From Candidatus Jettenia sp. AMX2 (GTDB lineage: Bacteria > Planctomycetota > Brocadiia > Brocadiales > Brocadiaceae), in contig CP129469.1 of NCBI GenBank assembly GCA_030583665.1, positions 2,347,043-2,411,042 of the forward strand: a stretch of DNA of 64,000 nucleotides, read 5' to 3'. The notes under the pieces are model-generated. The model saw only the letters and a list, made by a program, of their open reading frames with translations. It did no database searches and was not told where the DNA came from. A program made the translations under genes and the position numbers. Positions 9,378-17,119 of the stretch are shown here, piece by piece (positions within the stretch are counted from its first letter, which is position 1; every line of letters begins with the position of its first letter).

Positions 9378-9826
9378 AGGTGGGCACTGCCCACCAAATA
9401 AGACCGTTTCTGTTATTGCGAGGAGCAGAGATTCCTCGCCTGTCATTGTAAGGTCGCAGAGATTCCTCGCCTGTCATTGCGAGGAGCGAAGCGGTTGCGA
9501 GGAGCGAAAGCGACGAAGCAAACTAGGAGACTGCTTCGCTAACGCTCGCAGCAGGCTCCGCAATCTCTAAACAGGCTCGGAACAAGCTCCACCATCTCAT
9601 GGTCATGGAGGAGGGATTGCTTCGGGGATCCTGCGCTTCGTTACGAACCTCGCAATGACGTGCCCGAAAACCCTGACATGGTTCTCAACCCTGTCAGGGT
9701 TATTTAATCGCAATGACGTGCGGGGTAATGGCAAGCACGCGGTGATTATTGTTCGCGTAAGCGAAGCAATCTCTCATGACCTGCGGGATAGTTTTCTCGT
9801 CTATTGAAAATATGTTCGGTTTGATA
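9378..9826. repeat. Compound repeat A (REP/MITE-like) block
   Basis: This block begins with a short palindrome around GTGGGCACTGCCCACC and continues with tandem pieces such as TGTCATTGCGAGGAGCGAAG and GAAGCAATCTC, the typical unit of a bacterial REP-like family. A CCCTGACATGG/CCCTGTCAGGG piece follows. The final part, near 9763-9826, recurs near 14948-15010. Other copies are at 28862-29090, 35999-36290 and, inside genes, 34215-34285 and about 30895-30935. Apparent reading frames across it are low-complexity translations of the repeat. Confidence 0.8.
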
Positions 9827-9956
9827 CTTTGAGTACTATAGCGCCGTTAAATCCCCCTTCTGACGTGTGGATAACAATGAGAGATAACCCCGAAGGGGTG
9901 ATATGATTATAGTCAATCACAACATAAACGCTCTGCTATAAACGTAAAACTATTAT

Positions 9957-11093
9957 ATGAGAATTGCCATAAATACAACATCTGCCGTTGCAGGTGGTGG
10001 CATCACCTATCTAAAAAATCTTTTAAGGTGTTTATCAAAAACACCTGCCGGCCATCAATATCTTATAATAACAACACCTTTCGGGAAAGAAACCTTTCAT
10101 TTCCAGCACCCCGATTTTACATTCCTGTCTTTCAGCATACCCTCGAAGGGCCCTCTTTTACGAATCTTATGGGAACAATGTATACTCCCCTCCATTCTAA
10201 AAAAGGAAAGGGTGGATGTCCTCTTTTCTCCCGGAAATATATGCCCGCTTTTCTCGGCAATACCAAATGTTGTTCTGATACAGAACGCTGAGCCATTAAG
10301 CAATAATCCTTCTTTAAAGAAGAGTCTGTTTCAGAATATAAGATTACGATTATTAAAAAAATTAACCTTGTTTTCGGTTAAAAAGGCCAGGCGGGTTATT
10401 TTCCCCTCAGACATGGTGCGTATCCTTGTAGAAAAGATGGGAATTTCAGTTGAACATGCAGTGGTTATTTACCACGGCATCAACAAGGAAATATTTCACC
10501 TGCATTATGAAGATGATGTGTTGCATCTTTGTAAAAAGAAATACGGTTTAGAAAGGTTTATTCTGTATGTATCCCATATCCAGAGGTATAAAAATTTTAC
10601 GGAACTTATAAAAGCATTCATATTGCTGAAGGACAGGATAGATGATACAATCAAACTTGTCTTTGCCGGTGAATGTTTTGATAGCAACTATTATGATGAG
10701 ATGCAGGCTTTTATAGCGGAGCATAAGTATGGGGACCGGATTATCTTTTTAGGCAATGTTTCTTATACGGCATTACCTTATCTTTACTCAGCCTGTTTAC
10801 TGTTTGTTTATCCTTCAATCTGCGAATCATTCGGAATGACGCTAACAGAAGCTATGTCCTGTGGTGCTCCGATACTTGCTTCCCATGTCGAACCCATCCG
10901 GGAGATTTGTGCTGATGCCGCTGTCTATTTTGACCCAACTGACCCAGCAGCCATAGCAAAGGCGGTATTCAATACCCTTACCGATAATAATTTGATTTCC
11001 ACGTTAAAGATAAAATCATTGAAAAGGTCAGAAGAGTTTTCGTGGGAAAATACCGTAAAGAAAACCTTAAGTGCTTTTGAAGGTGTTATCTGA
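9957..11093 (+). CDS. Glycosyltransferase family 4 (GT-B fold)
   Basis: A 378-residue protein of normal size for a retaining GT-B glycosyltransferase. The N-terminal half has the start MRIAINTTSAVAGGGITYL and VDVLFSPGN. The C-terminal Glycos_transf_1 domain includes FILYVSHIQRYKNF, IIFLGNVSYTALPYLY and the nucleotide-sugar site ESFGMTLTEAMSCGAPILAS with the paired glutamates of the family. It would transfer a sugar from an NDP-sugar to a glycan or lipid acceptor at the cytoplasmic face. Start and stop are clear, and ATG 9957 needs no alternative. It stands alone on the plus strand beside repeat-rich DNA, so there is no pathway context and the acceptor is unknown. Confidence 0.93.
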   Translation: MRIAINTTSAVAGGGITYLKNLLRCLSKTPAGHQYLIITTPFGKETFHFQHPDFTFLSFSIPSKGPLLRILWEQCILPSILKKERVDVLFSPGNICPLFSAIPNVVLIQNAEPLSNNPSLKKSLFQNIRLRLLKKLTLFSVKKARRVIFPSDMVRILVEKMGISVEHAVVIYHGINKEIFHLHYEDDVLHLCKKKYGLERFILYVSHIQRYKNFTELIKAFILLKDRIDDTIKLVFAGECFDSNYYDEMQAFIAEHKYGDRIIFLGNVSYTALPYLYSACLLFVYPSICESFGMTLTEAMSCGAPILASHVEPIREICADAAVYFDPTDPAAIAKAVFNTLTDNNLISTLKIKSLKRSEEFSWENTVKKTLSAFEGVI

Positions 11094-11458
11094 AAATTTG
11101 GTTGTCCGGGTTGAATCAAGTATTGACCATTGCGCCTTATTAACCGCGGCTGAATCAGTAAATACCTTTGCCACATCAAGCTCAAGCATTACAACATTAC
11201 CTTCGCTACATTTTCCCTGTTCCAATGAACAGGGATGTCTAAGAACTACCTAACCTTTCGTCTTCCCAACCCTTCTGCCCTTGCATCCCATCCTTCCATG
11301 ATTCGCCCGCTTACTGCGCCACGTTAATCTTATTCTTCTCTTATCTCTCATAATCTCCCACCTCCTCTCAATCTCCTTAACGGTATACTGACTGATACAT
11401 TATTTTTGTTACAAATTATCAAAGACTGGTAAGGGTAAAATATTTTTTCCGGATTGAG
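11094..11458. other. Intergenic with a short hairpin
   Basis: The gap between the convergent glycosyltransferase and tatA genes holds a perfect hairpin TCCCTGTT-N-AACAGGGA near 11213-11236, without a T run. No coding or RNA gene is recognised here. Confidence 0.4.
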
Positions 11459-11680
11459 TTACTTACTCTCCTGCTTTGTCGTCTCTTTTTCAGCGTCTAA
11501 CTTTATGGAAGGTTGATTGCTTGCATTTTCAACCTCATCCTCAACACCCTTAATACCCTTTTTAAATTCAACAATCCCCTTGCCTAACGACTTCATTACC
11601 TCCGGTAGCCTTTTTCCGAAGATAAGAAGAGCTACAATCAAAATAATAATCCACTCCCAACCACCTGGCATACTAAACAT
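11459..11680 (-). CDS. tatA: Sec-independent translocase TatA/TatE
   Basis: A 73-residue protein with one short N-terminal transmembrane helix (about 8-22, WEWIIILIVALLIFG), the hinge KRLPE, an amphipathic helix VMKSLGKGIVEFKKGIKG and an acidic/polar tail. This is the TatA/E signature; TatA oligomers form the pore of the twin-arginine pathway for folded proteins, including many cofactor enzymes. A strong Shine-Dalgarno AGGAGG sits about eight bases before ATG 11680. No tatB or tatC is adjacent, so this is a solitary copy as in many Planctomycetes. TatE or a short TatB cannot be separated from TatA by sequence alone. Confidence 0.93.
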   Translation of the reverse strand: MFSMPGGWEWIIILIVALLIFGKRLPEVMKSLGKGIVEFKKGIKGVEDEVENASNQPSIKLDAEKETTKQESK

Positions 11681-11782
11681 AGCTTATGCCTCCTTAAATA
11701 TATAAAATATCCGGAATAACTGATTTTCATTAATTATATCGCCCCCAACTGATGAAAATCAACGAATTTAAAAAAATAAAGA

Positions 11783-12790
11783 TTACCTGTTATAATGTCT
11801 TACTTCCCTTAAGGTCTTTACAAGGCGGGATATATCCGGCGGGAGGTCTGCCTGAAATTCCATACTTCTCTTCTCTACAGGATGGAAGAACTCGATCTTA
11901 TATGCATGAAGCGCCTGTCTTTCTATAATGGGAACCTCTTCTGGCTCTTTTTCTTTCAATAAAAGGTCGGAAAGGTAGCAGGCATCGCTATTACTATACA
12001 GAAAATCTGCCACGACAGGGTGTCCTATTGCACGCATATGTACACGGATCTGGTGGGTTCTTCCTGTTTTTGGCATAACCTTTACCATCGTATAACCATG
12101 AAAGCGCTCTAATACCTCATAAACAGATATTGCCTCCTTACCAACGTCACGTCTTACTGCCATTTTTTGTGAGTCGGTCTTGTGTCTTCCTATGGGTAAA
12201 TTAATCTCATCAGAATCCAGCCGGACCTCACCCTCTACCACTGCAATGTATTCCTTTCTAATATATCTTTTTTCAAATTGCATGGCAATATGTGAGTGAA
12301 CAATATCGCTTTTGATTGATAACATAATTCCGCTGGTATCCCTGTCCAGCCGGTGTACAATACCTGCTTTTAGCGGCCCGTTAATTTGAGAAAGATTCTG
12401 ACAATAGAAGGTCAAAGCATTTACCAGCGTTCCGGAGGGGTGTCCTCCGGCAGGATGAACAACCATATCATACGGCTTGTTGATAAGCATCAAATAATCA
12501 TCTTCGTATACAATATTCAAGGGGATATCCTCAGGAATAATCTTGCTTTCCTCTAAGACAGGCAAACGAATAGAAATACTATCCCCCTTTTGAATATCGT
12601 AACTACTCTTAACTGCACGTCCGTTCACCAGGACGGCCCCTTCCTTAATTACTTTCTGAATAAAGGTCCTTGAGTAATCCGGAAGACGTGAGGCAAGGTA
12701 TCTGTCAATTCTCCGGTCATCAAACGTCTTTTTTATATCAAAAGTATATTCTTTTATTTTTTTATCTTCCTGCAGTACATCCATACTCAT
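11783..12790 (-). CDS. rluD: 23S rRNA pseudouridine synthase RluD family
   Basis: A 335-residue protein with an N-terminal S4 RNA-binding domain (about 20-85, including DRYLASRLPDYSRTFIQKVI) and a RsuA/RluA-type catalytic domain. The active-site motif is HRLDRDTSGIML, in which the aspartate attacks uridine, and GRTHQIRVHMRAIGHPVVAD is the second family motif. RluD makes pseudouridines in helix 69 of 23S rRNA; RluC-type specificity cannot be excluded. Its start overlaps the preceding small frame by four bases (ATGA), which suggests translational coupling within the unit that also carries the TPR protein. Confidence 0.93.
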   Translation of the reverse strand: MSMDVLQEDKKIKEYTFDIKKTFDDRRIDRYLASRLPDYSRTFIQKVIKEGAVLVNGRAVKSSYDIQKGDSISIRLPVLEESKIIPEDIPLNIVYEDDYLMLINKPYDMVVHPAGGHPSGTLVNALTFYCQNLSQINGPLKAGIVHRLDRDTSGIMLSIKSDIVHSHIAMQFEKRYIRKEYIAVVEGEVRLDSDEINLPIGRHKTDSQKMAVRRDVGKEAISVYEVLERFHGYTMVKVMPKTGRTHQIRVHMRAIGHPVVADFLYSNSDACYLSDLLLKEKEPEEVPIIERQALHAYKIEFFHPVEKRSMEFQADLPPDISRLVKTLREVRHYNR

Positions 12791-12990
12791 CTTAAACTAC
12801 CTCTTTCTGCCATTCCGGGCGAGGCAATCCCCTCACGCAGCGTCGTCACTGCGAGATATTTACAACAATAATGCAGAACTTCAAGGCAATTGCTATTCCC
12901 AGAGATTGTTTCGGCTCCGTCTTTCAATATCATCTCACTATTATCTTCATCCATTTTAGGCCGGATTGCCGGTATATATGTTTCTTTCAT
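12787..12990 (-). CDS. Small hypothetical ORF, partly repeat-derived
   Basis: A 67-codon frame fills the gap exactly between the TPR gene (TAAATG junction) and rluD (ATGA overlap), which is why it is listed. Its first half, with a Cys-rich HYCCKYL stretch, resembles nothing I know. Its second half (about VTTLREGIASPG) is a translation of a repeat A unit (GTGACGACGCTGCGTGAGG and on). It may be a real coupled small protein, or simply spacer DNA invaded by a repeat that happens to be open. No Shine-Dalgarno is evident. Confidence 0.3.
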   Translation of the reverse strand: MKETYIPAIRPKMDEDNSEMILKDGAETISGNSNCLEVLHYCCKYLAVTTLREGIASPGMAERGSLR

Positions 12991-13641
12991 TTACCGGATA
13001 ACAGATAAACGGTCTTGCGCCATCACAGCCCAATTACTTGCGGGGAAGAGTTCTCCTATCTTTGTATAAGAACGAATCGCATCGCTTGTCTGTCCGAGGT
13101 TTTCGTAGCAGCGTCCCGAATCCAACCGTGCCTGGGCGGCAAGAAAATTATTGTAACCTGCAACTCGCTCAAACTGTTGAATTGCTTCCGGTAAAAGCCC
13201 TTTTTCCTCATAAGCATACCCAAGTGATTGTCTTACAAGAGGAGCTATGGGATGACTGCCGTATTTATTCAGAAAATCGTTGTAGGACCGAATAGCATCA
13301 TCATAGTTTTTTAAGTTATAATAAACGATTCCCCTCTGGAACAACGCCCACGGTGCAGCGCTTGTAGAAGACGCAGTATCTATTATGTATTGGTAAGCAT
13401 CTGCTGCGGTGGATAGTGCAGCTTCTCTCTCTTTCCCTTCTTTTCCCATGCGTTCTATTGCTGTAGTTAAATCGTTATTTACTCTCCACAGACTTTGCCA
13501 TGCAGCTTCCGTCTTTCTTTCATTTATCGTCCTGTAGGAAAAAAAGCCGGCAATAGCGGCAATAGTAATGCCAGCGCCTATGCTTATAAAGATCTTGTAT
13601 TTATCCAGTATTCTTAAGAGATTAAAAATAGATTCGTTCAT
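12991..13641 (-). CDS. Membrane-anchored TPR protein, YfgM/BamD-like
   Basis: A 216-residue protein with one N-terminal transmembrane helix (about 17-36, FISIGAGITIAAIAGFFSY) followed by at least three tetratricopeptide repeats, seen as APWALFQRGIVYYNLKNYDDA, APLVRQSLGYAYEEKGLLPEA and AQARLDSGRCYENLGQTSDA. The design, inside-to-outside with exported TPRs, is that of YfgM (the ancillary SecYEG translocon subunit) and of BamD/CpoB-like proteins. It probably acts as a periplasmic protein-protein scaffold. It is the first clear gene of a short unit ending in rluD. A specific partner cannot be assigned. Confidence 0.75.
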   Translation of the reverse strand: MNESIFNLLRILDKYKIFISIGAGITIAAIAGFFSYRTINERKTEAAWQSLWRVNNDLTTAIERMGKEGKEREAALSTAADAYQYIIDTASSTSAAPWALFQRGIVYYNLKNYDDAIRSYNDFLNKYGSHPIAPLVRQSLGYAYEEKGLLPEAIQQFERVAGYNNFLAAQARLDSGRCYENLGQTSDAIRSYTKIGELFPASNWAVMAQDRLSVIR

Positions 13642-13666
13642 TTTTTCTTCTTTCTATAACTTAGAC

Positions 13667-14308
13667 TTACAGGCCAATTAAAATTTCCGCATCTTTAAAC
13701 ATTTCCAAAACATCATTCTCTTCCAGACCTGCTCCCCGGGCAATTTTCATGGCGCGGCAGCGGTCCAGCAAATCATCCGGTGTATGAGAATCGGAACCAA
13801 AAAGCAGTTTGGCCCCGGTTTTTTTTGCCATTTTAACTACATGCCCGTTTGCATAGGAGTGCCCTTTCCTGCCTGAGATTTCAAGTCTGACATTTCTGCT
13901 CTTTGCAAATCTTGCGTCCTCCTCTGTGATAAGGCCGGGATGCGCTAAAATATCTGCACCGGCCTCAATGGCTGCCCGGTTTGTTCCTGGCAATACCGGC
14001 TCAGTAATAGTCTCCCCGTGCACTATCACAAGAAAAGCCCCTAGCTCCCTCGCCCGTTGCACCATTGATTTTATATGCTCCGGCCGGAGATGCGTCAACT
14101 CTGCGCCTCCGTGTACCTTGATTTTTGAGACAGAAGTGATCTCCCTGCAAGCTTTTAACACATTAGGTATTACTATGTCTATATTTGAATAATCAACGTG
14201 GTCCGTTATCACCAGCCCGCGAAATCCCTTTGCCTCACAGCGCCGGGCTAACTCTGCGGGTAAAAGCACGCCATCGGAGAATAATGTATGGGTATGAAAA
14301 TCGATCAT
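13667..14308 (-). CDS. PHP-domain phosphoesterase
   Basis: A 213-residue PHP (polymerase and histidinol phosphatase) domain protein. The metal-binding blocks are in order: DFHTHTLFSDG at the N-terminus, VITDHVDY, HGGAELTHL, VIVHGETI, DILAHPG and the C-terminal GSDSHTPDDLLD. Such stand-alone PHP proteins hydrolyse phosphate esters with two or three divalent metals; the substrate here is unknown. An upstream in-frame start exists at 14368, but the residues before the HTH motif are unrelated to the family, so ATG 14308 was chosen. It precedes the TPR gene by 25 bp and may be co-transcribed with it. Confidence 0.88.
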   Translation of the reverse strand: MIDFHTHTLFSDGVLLPAELARRCEAKGFRGLVITDHVDYSNIDIVIPNVLKACREITSVSKIKVHGGAELTHLRPEHIKSMVQRARELGAFLVIVHGETITEPVLPGTNRAAIEAGADILAHPGLITEEDARFAKSRNVRLEISGRKGHSYANGHVVKMAKKTGAKLLFGSDSHTPDDLLDRCRAMKIARGAGLEENDVLEMFKDAEILIGL

Positions 14309-14564
14309 TTTGAACCAGCAATATGAATCAGTTTCTTCGCTTCGTTCTGAACCATTAATATCTGGCAATCAGAGGGTATGTCCCCAGGCAAAACCTACAG
14401 ATGCAAAGCAACTGAAGAATCTTTGTTTGAATTCCTATACGGTCAAATCAAATTTGTATGATGGGCATTGCCCACCATGCAAGAAGGCACGGACAGAGAG
14501 TTTGTACATGCAATCAAAAAAACCTGCTGAAATAAAACGAAATCTCTTATATCATAAAATTTAA

Positions 14565-14638
14565 TGCGCCCGAGACGATTTGAACGTCTGACCTACGGTT
14601 TAGGAAACCGTCGCTCTATCCTGCTGAGCTACGGGCGC
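14565..14638 (-). tRNA. tRNA-Arg (anticodon CCU)
   Basis: A 74-nt cloverleaf on the minus strand: acceptor GCGCCCG/CGGGCGC, D arm GCTC...GAGC, anticodon stem ACGGT/ACCGT with loop TTCCTAA giving anticodon CCU, T arm AGACG-TTCAAAT-CGTCT, and discriminator A. It decodes the AGG arginine codon. CCA is not encoded. Confidence 0.95.
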
Positions 14639-14723
14639 ATTCATTGTCTATCAATATTACAATATCGTTACATTTTATCGATAATAATCAACCGTTTGCC
14701 TTTTACTTCCTCTGTTGTGAAAT

Positions 14724-14909
14724 TTACAGCATTTTTTTACAAGATCGCTTTAAATATTTATTAATTATATTCTTTGCCTCGATCAAAGCCAAGGGATACG
14801 AAGCAACAAAGCATTCCCTACCTAAAATTCCTAAAATGAAAATTATACCTGGAATAACTCCCGTTTCAAGAAGAAACGTAAAAATCATTGGTTTGTGGTA
14901 TTGAGACAT
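14724..14909 (-). CDS. Possible small membrane protein
   Basis: A 61-codon frame from ATG 14909, preceded by CAGGATG as a weak Shine-Dalgarno. It encodes one likely transmembrane segment (about 8-30, IFTFLLETGVIPGIIFILGIL) followed by a basic C-terminal helix. I do not recognise it. The neighbours are a tRNA gene and repeat DNA, so it could equally be the remnant of a larger membrane-protein gene. Confidence 0.3.
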   Translation of the reverse strand: MSQYHKPMIFTFLLETGVIPGIIFILGILGRECFVASYPLALIEAKNIINKYLKRSCKKML

Positions 14910-15054
14910 AATACATCCTGAAAAAATGTCCTCTATGAAAAAGCTACGAGGCAATCTCTCATGACCGGAGGGATAGTTTTCCTGTCGATTGAAGATGTGT
15001 TAGGTTTGATGCTTAAATTTTCATAGATGCGGGCAAAAATGAAAATTTGTAACA

Positions 15055-15192
15055 AATTAGTTTTTTGAAAAATGCCAATAATAGCGATGTTTACCGCACG
15101 GTGTAGGGGCGAAGCATTTGCCGGTTTGGATATAAACGCATTATACCAATCTGTAGCAAATGCTTCGCCCCTACTTTTTCAAAAAACTAAAT
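15055..15192. repeat. MITE-like palindromic element
   Basis: A 138-bp unit with inverted ends AATTAGTTTTTTGAAAAA (15055-15072) and its near complement at 15175-15192, plus an inner perfect pair GTAGGGGCGAAGCATTTG / CAAATGCTTCGCCCCTAC. No coding frame is present. The structure is that of a non-autonomous transposable element or a long hairpin RNA. Confidence 0.75.
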
Positions 15193-15299
15193 TGTCATGA
15201 AAATTTTAATTCTTAGACAACCAACGGTATTTTCGAGCCAGAGGGGAATGGGTGGTCGCCTCAGATAACCGGCAAAAATCTGCCCCCACTATCATACTC

Positions 15300-15497
15300 T
15301 TACGCCCTGAATCTTTCAAGACACAGTTGACATTCAATATAGTTATCACCCGGACGTAAATTCGGCAAAATACTACTTTCAAACGTACGTAATCCAGCTT
15401 CCGGGGATTGGTAAATAACCTGGACATTGCTCGTGAATACCTTAAACTTTTCGTCATGCCCGCAATTCGGACACACAAAGAATGTACACGATCTCAA
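15300..15497 (-). CDS. Small zinc-ribbon protein
   Basis: A 65-residue protein with two Cys-x2-Cys knuckles, FVCPNCGHDE near the N-terminus and YIECQLCLERF at the C-terminus, 38 residues apart, a zinc-ribbon arrangement. The start chosen is TTG 15497, because AGGAGGAG lies nine bases upstream in the same frame; the longer frame to 15530 has no ribosome site. The function is unknown; such mini zinc ribbons often bind nucleic acid or act as adaptors. It is flanked by a MITE-like element and by the integron-like region. Confidence 0.6.
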   Translation of the reverse strand: MRSCTFFVCPNCGHDEKFKVFTSNVQVIYQSPEAGLRTFESSILPNLRPGDNYIECQLCLERFRA

Positions 15498-15679
15498 GAA
15501 TGCTCTCCTCCTTTTGTAAAACATTTTCAAAATATATACCGGGTAAAAAACATTTGCTGGTGTTATTATTATTAATATCGTAACACTATTCGTGCTGGTG
15601 TCAAGATATTTTATGAAAAGAATTCCGCTTGACTTGTCTCCAAAAGGAGAATAGACCGTGTTTACTATCTGAAAAATTA

Positions 15680-15752
15680 TTTACATCCTGGTTAGTTTGG
15701 CAGTAGGAGGATTATTTGGAGGCGCATTAATTCATCTCATACCAGAAGCAAA
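15680..15752 (+). pseudogene. Remnant of a ZIP-family metal transporter
   Basis: The 24-residue stretch KIIYILVSLAVGGLFGGALI followed by HLIPEA is a good match to a conserved transmembrane segment of bacterial ZIP zinc/iron permeases, including the metal-ligand histidine and glutamate. A stop codon precedes it directly, with a hint of the previous segment (LLSEKL) in another frame. Homology ends at about 15752, where an integron-type core site (AGCAAAC) begins. This is a decapitated and interrupted gene fragment rather than a working gene. Confidence 0.6.
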
Positions 15753-15828
15753 CGATAGCAGTAATTTTACGCGAAGTCCCTCGGGAAATTGGCGATTTTG
15801 GAATATTACTACATGCCGGATGTTATGC
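15747..15828 (-). other. Degenerate attC-like site
   Basis: The right box GTTATGC (15822-15828) has the integron R-box form and contains the stop codon of the adjoining cassette gene. The best partner on the left is AGCAAAC at 15747-15753, and AGCAGTAAT / ATTACTACAT can pair between them. Boxes and stem are imperfect, so this may be a secondary insertion site rather than a full attC. Confidence 0.45.
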
Positions 15829-16506
15829 GCCGTCTTCCATTGTGCGGACATCAACAAACACCTCGCCGATGTACTTGCTCAAGGGATTTCGATCGTTGAG
15901 TCCCAGGAGTTTTTTTACCACTGTGAGCGCGGCCTGCCATTCTGCCACCGACCCCGGCCCGCGGACATCGTCATCGCCGATGAAGTAAACGTATATCAGG
16001 TACGCCGGTACGTCGTTTATCTCACGCAACAAATAGAGATGCGCCAGTCGATTCGCATATTGGTACAGCGGCCCGGTCCAGTCTGTTGTGGGATCGACTC
16101 GGAGAAACGCCTTCGTCTCCATTAGACTTTGTTCAATCATACGCCACGAGGCCCAGGAGGCCGCCGTGCCTTGAGAGAGTATCTCCGGAATGTTCGCCTT
16201 TGCCTCGACAAGAAACACCTCACCACCGGCCGCCCGGCCAAGAGCATCCCATTGGGGCCCGAGCCTGGGCCAGAAACCCGAGAGGGTACGATTTGTCAAT
16301 GTTACGCCAAGCAGTTCGAGAAACTGTTCATCGCGATACTCCGCGTAATCATCGGCTCTGAGAGGTGAGAACCAGGAGATATCGGTAAACTCGCCCAGAC
16401 CGCACGCGCTACAGATCTCGTGGTTAAGCGTCGCAGCGTGTTCGTTCACTGCCTTTCGAATCCACTTCAGGCTCCCACGCGCCTCGCCTGGCTCAACTAC
16501 TCTCAT
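15823..16506 (-). CDS. Cassette protein, PD-(D/E)xK nuclease-like
   Basis: A 227-residue soluble protein without transmembrane segments. The stretch PQWDALGRAAGGEVFLVEAK has the spacing of a PD-(D/E)xK core (D, then E-x-K on the next strand), as in restriction-type and repair nucleases. The C-terminal half is Trp/Tyr-rich, with DVPAYLIYVYFIGD. ATG 16506 was preferred because GAGGA sits eight bases before it. Base composition is clearly GC-richer than the neighbouring chromosomal genes, and the stop codon lies within an integron-type R box, both signs of arrival as a gene cassette. Similar proteins are common hypothetical cassette products. A nuclease role is inference from the motif. Confidence 0.6.
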   Translation of the reverse strand: MRVVEPGEARGSLKWIRKAVNEHAATLNHEICSACGLGEFTDISWFSPLRADDYAEYRDEQFLELLGVTLTNRTLSGFWPRLGPQWDALGRAAGGEVFLVEAKANIPEILSQGTAASWASWRMIEQSLMETKAFLRVDPTTDWTGPLYQYANRLAHLYLLREINDVPAYLIYVYFIGDDDVRGPGSVAEWQAALTVVKKLLGLNDRNPLSKYIGEVFVDVRTMEDGA

Positions 16507-16533
16507 TGAGGTGTCCTCTTCACACAATCAGGC

Positions 16534-16592
16534 GCATAACGTGCAGATCAGCAGCGGCGCCATGTGCCATCCGCTGGATTTGATTGTTATAC
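16534..16592 (-). other. attC recombination site
   Basis: Box GCATAAC (16534-16540) and box GTTATAC (16586-16592) flank imperfectly paired arms GATCAGCAGCGG and CCGCTGGATTTGAT with unpaired bases, the usual folded attC form, 59 bp in all. The site closes the cassette carrying the DUF2283 gene, whose TAA stop lies inside the right-hand box. Confidence 0.7.
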
Positions 16593-16814
16593 GGTTTTTT
16601 TTAATTTAAGTATTTTGGCTTGTGTTGATTCCAGTATTGAGTCGCGAAGAAAAGAACTTGCTTCTAATATTTCTATGCCAATTAATTCACCGCTTTCGTT
16701 CAACTCGGCCGTAATGTTTGGGCTTAACTCAACGCTATCTGCTTCTTTTTCCTCAGAAATAACTATATGCAGAATGTCTTCATCTTTAAAATATGTCATT
16801 TTTGTTTTATCCAT
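16587..16814 (-). CDS. DUF2283 protein, probable antitoxin partner
   Basis: A 75-residue DUF2283 protein with the family pattern of an alternating strand-rich core (FKDEDILHIVISEEKEADSV) followed by ITAELNESGELIGIEILEAS. ATG 16814 is well supported by GGGAGG seven bases upstream; the longer frame to 16868 lacks a ribosome site. It overlaps the end of the upstream DUF4258-like gene by eight bases, so the two are translationally coupled. DUF2283 genes are often paired with DUF4258-type genes, and the arrangement suggests a toxin-antitoxin pair with this as the small partner. Function in this organism is inference. Confidence 0.75.
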   Translation of the reverse strand: MDKTKMTYFKDEDILHIVISEEKEADSVELSPNITAELNESGELIGIEILEASSFLRDSILESTQAKILKLKKTV

Positions 16815-17094
16815 ATATAAACCTCCCGGTTTTAAGCCTGAAATTAATTTGTTGACGTGTAGTGGCATGAATTGAGATGGGTATTATTTCACTTTCATGC
16901 TTCTCATATGGAATTATAACCAGTCTATCATCATGTTTACCTACAGCAATAAAACGTTGGGTTGCAGTATCGAAGTATATTTCTTCCGAATACCGTAATA
17001 TATTTTCAACCTTTGGAAGTTCAAACCCTCTTAATTCTGCCCTATACTTCATATAGTCAGTCCATACGATCTTTGACTTTTCAGGGGTTCTCAC
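16807..17094 (-). CDS. DUF4258-like protein, possible toxin
   Basis: A 95-residue protein: an N-terminal helix (KIVWTDYMKYRAELRG), a helix-turn with ENILRYSEEIYFD, then a compact beta region RFIAVGKHDDRLVIIPYE and the conserved end HATTRQQINFRLKTGRF. This matches my memory of the small basic proteins that sit upstream of DUF2283 and are annotated DUF4258-like; their fold resembles RelE/HigB-type RNase toxins. The start is GTG 17094 behind GGAGGGG. Overlap with DUF2283 and location between attC-like sites support a stabilising toxin-antitoxin cassette. Toxicity has not been shown for this protein. Confidence 0.6.
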   Translation of the reverse strand: MRTPEKSKIVWTDYMKYRAELRGFELPKVENILRYSEEIYFDTATQRFIAVGKHDDRLVIIPYEKHESEIIPISIHATTRQQINFRLKTGRFIYG

Positions 17095-17119
17095 ATCCCC
17101 TCCAATGTTTTATATTTAA

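Noticed and set aside
9283-9570. Frames across repeat A blocks (also 28877-29134 and 35924-36418)
   Set aside because: They translate the repeat itself (CHCEER-type peptides) and have no ribosome site or conserved context.
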